From Paracoccaceae bacterium (lineage in GTDB: Bacteria > Pseudomonadota > Alphaproteobacteria > Rhodobacterales > Rhodobacteraceae): DNA of 6,662 nucleotides. The position numbers and the translations under genes were made by a program. Below are positions 6,407 to 6,662 of the stretch, in pieces; position 1 is the first letter of the stretch, and each line of letters starts with the position of its first letter. The stretch lies in NCBI GenBank assembly GCA_021767525.1, contig JAASTF010000173.1, positions 1 through 6,662 on the forward strand, in the 5' to 3' direction. The notes beneath the pieces were generated by a model. The model searched no databases. It saw nothing but the letters and a program-made list of their open reading frames with translations, and was not told the origin of the DNA.

Positions 6407-6435
6407 TTGACACTTTCACAGCCGCCCCTTACGTA
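6407..6435 (+). promoter_or_regulatory. Possible secA promoter
   Basis: A perfect TTGACA -35 hexamer (6407-6412) is followed after 17 bases by TACGTA (6430-6435), which is a poor -10 match. Alphaproteobacterial housekeeping promoters often keep the -35 better than the -10, so this is plausible. It would give a secA leader of about 100 bases. Confidence 0.35.
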
Positions 6436-6543
6436 GCCTTGTGGCCGGTTTGGCTGTTATTTCCCGCCCGTTTTAGGCGGTGTGGAAACAGCGGGCAAGC
6501 AGATGGCCCGCACGATTTTGTCAATGACCGGAACGGATGGCTC

Positions 6544-6662
6544 ATGCTGGGATTCGGAACTCTTACCCGCAAGGTGTTCGGCACGCCGAACGACCGCAAG
6601 GTCAAGGCCACGCGCCCGCTGATCGAAAAGATCAATTCGCTTGAGCCCGAGTTCGAAAAACT
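6544..6662 (+). CDS. secA: Preprotein translocase ATPase SecA, N-terminus only (3' end outside window)
   Basis: The frame starts MLGFGTLTRKVFGTPNDRK and continues through LIEKINSLEPEFEKL to the window end, 39 full codons. This is the characteristic SecA N-terminus (E. coli has a corresponding LTKVFGSRNDR and an INAMEPEMEKL segment). SecA drives export of unfolded proteins through SecYEG with ATP. None of the ATPase motifs is inside the window, so integrity cannot be judged. The ribosome binding site is weak: only GGA (6530-6532) or GGATGG (6535-6540) lies upstream. The divergent neighbour is a secreted folding enzyme, a fitting partner. Confidence 0.93.
   Translation, partial: MLGFGTLTRKVFGTPNDRKVKATRPLIEKINSLEPEFEK

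Larger units (their letters stand above)
6369..6543. promoter_or_regulatory. Divergent intergenic region between the isomerase gene and secA
   Basis: The 175 bases between the two start codons must supply promoters in both directions unless the genes lie in longer transcripts, which divergent orientation rules out here. I find no convincing small gene in it. On the secA side are short inverted repeats that could fold in its leader: CCGCC/GGCGG (6464-6468 with 6476-6480) and GCGGGC/GCCCGC (6491-6496 with 6506-6511). On the - strand a TTGACA occurs at 6524-6519 without a good -10 partner. Confidence 0.6.

Noticed and set aside
6369..6419. 17-residue N-terminal extension of the isomerase
   Set aside because: It would bury the signal peptide behind a charged stretch, while the ATG at 6368 has a ribosome binding site and a normal signal peptide start.
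6496..6524. TTGACA on the - strand (6524-6519) as the isomerase promoter
   Set aside because: No acceptable -10 hexamer is found 16-18 bases downstream, so the match is not enough alone.
6503..6543. A small + strand open frame starting at ATG 6503 as a SecM-like arrest peptide
   Set aside because: It runs out of frame into secA without a separate stop in the gap, lacks a ribosome binding site and has no signal or arrest motif.

Overview
The window is GC-rich chromosomal DNA from an alphaproteobacterium, most likely of the Rhodobacterales (roseobacter-type Rhodobacteraceae). This rests on recalled protein resemblance and gene order, not on a database search. Pointers are the alphaproteobacterial IF2 N-terminus, a YlxR domain fused to an L7Ae-like domain directly before infB, and a peptidyl-prolyl isomerase-argJ-mutT cluster divergent from secA. 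All main genes are housekeeping genes. I see no mobile element, CRISPR array, tRNA, rRNA or recognisable defence system.

Left block (1-3656, + strand): the 3' end of nusA, a YlxR/L7Ae-like RNA-binding protein gene, and complete infB. This is the transcription-elongation / translation-initiation operon. NusA and the YlxR-L7Ae gene are 21 nt apart in the same frame, with a perfect 11-bp inverted repeat over the nusA stop codon. The YlxR-L7Ae gene and infB overlap by ATGA. A strong intrinsic terminator sits 27 nt after infB, so rbfA and truB, which often follow infB in other bacteria, are not cotranscribed here.

Middle (3657-3897): a convergent small gene on the - strand encodes a 45-residue protein of unknown function. 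It has an excellent Shine-Dalgarno sequence. Its upstream region is strikingly AT-rich (18 G+C in the 70 bases 3821-3890) and carries small inverted repeats and a possible promoter. This is the least explained part of the window.

Right block (3898-6368, - strand): transcribed right to left are a secreted parvulin-type peptidyl-prolyl isomerase, argJ (ornithine/glutamate N-acetyltransferase) and mutT (8-oxo-dGTP-type Nudix hydrolase). The first two are 3 nt apart and the last two overlap by ATGA, so they look like one operon. Divergently, secA begins at 6544 and runs off the window. The 175-bp gap 6369-6543 must hold the promoters for both directions. The isomerase, a predicted periplasmic folding factor, lying back to back with the Sec export ATPase makes functional sense, while argJ and mutT look like passengers in that operon.
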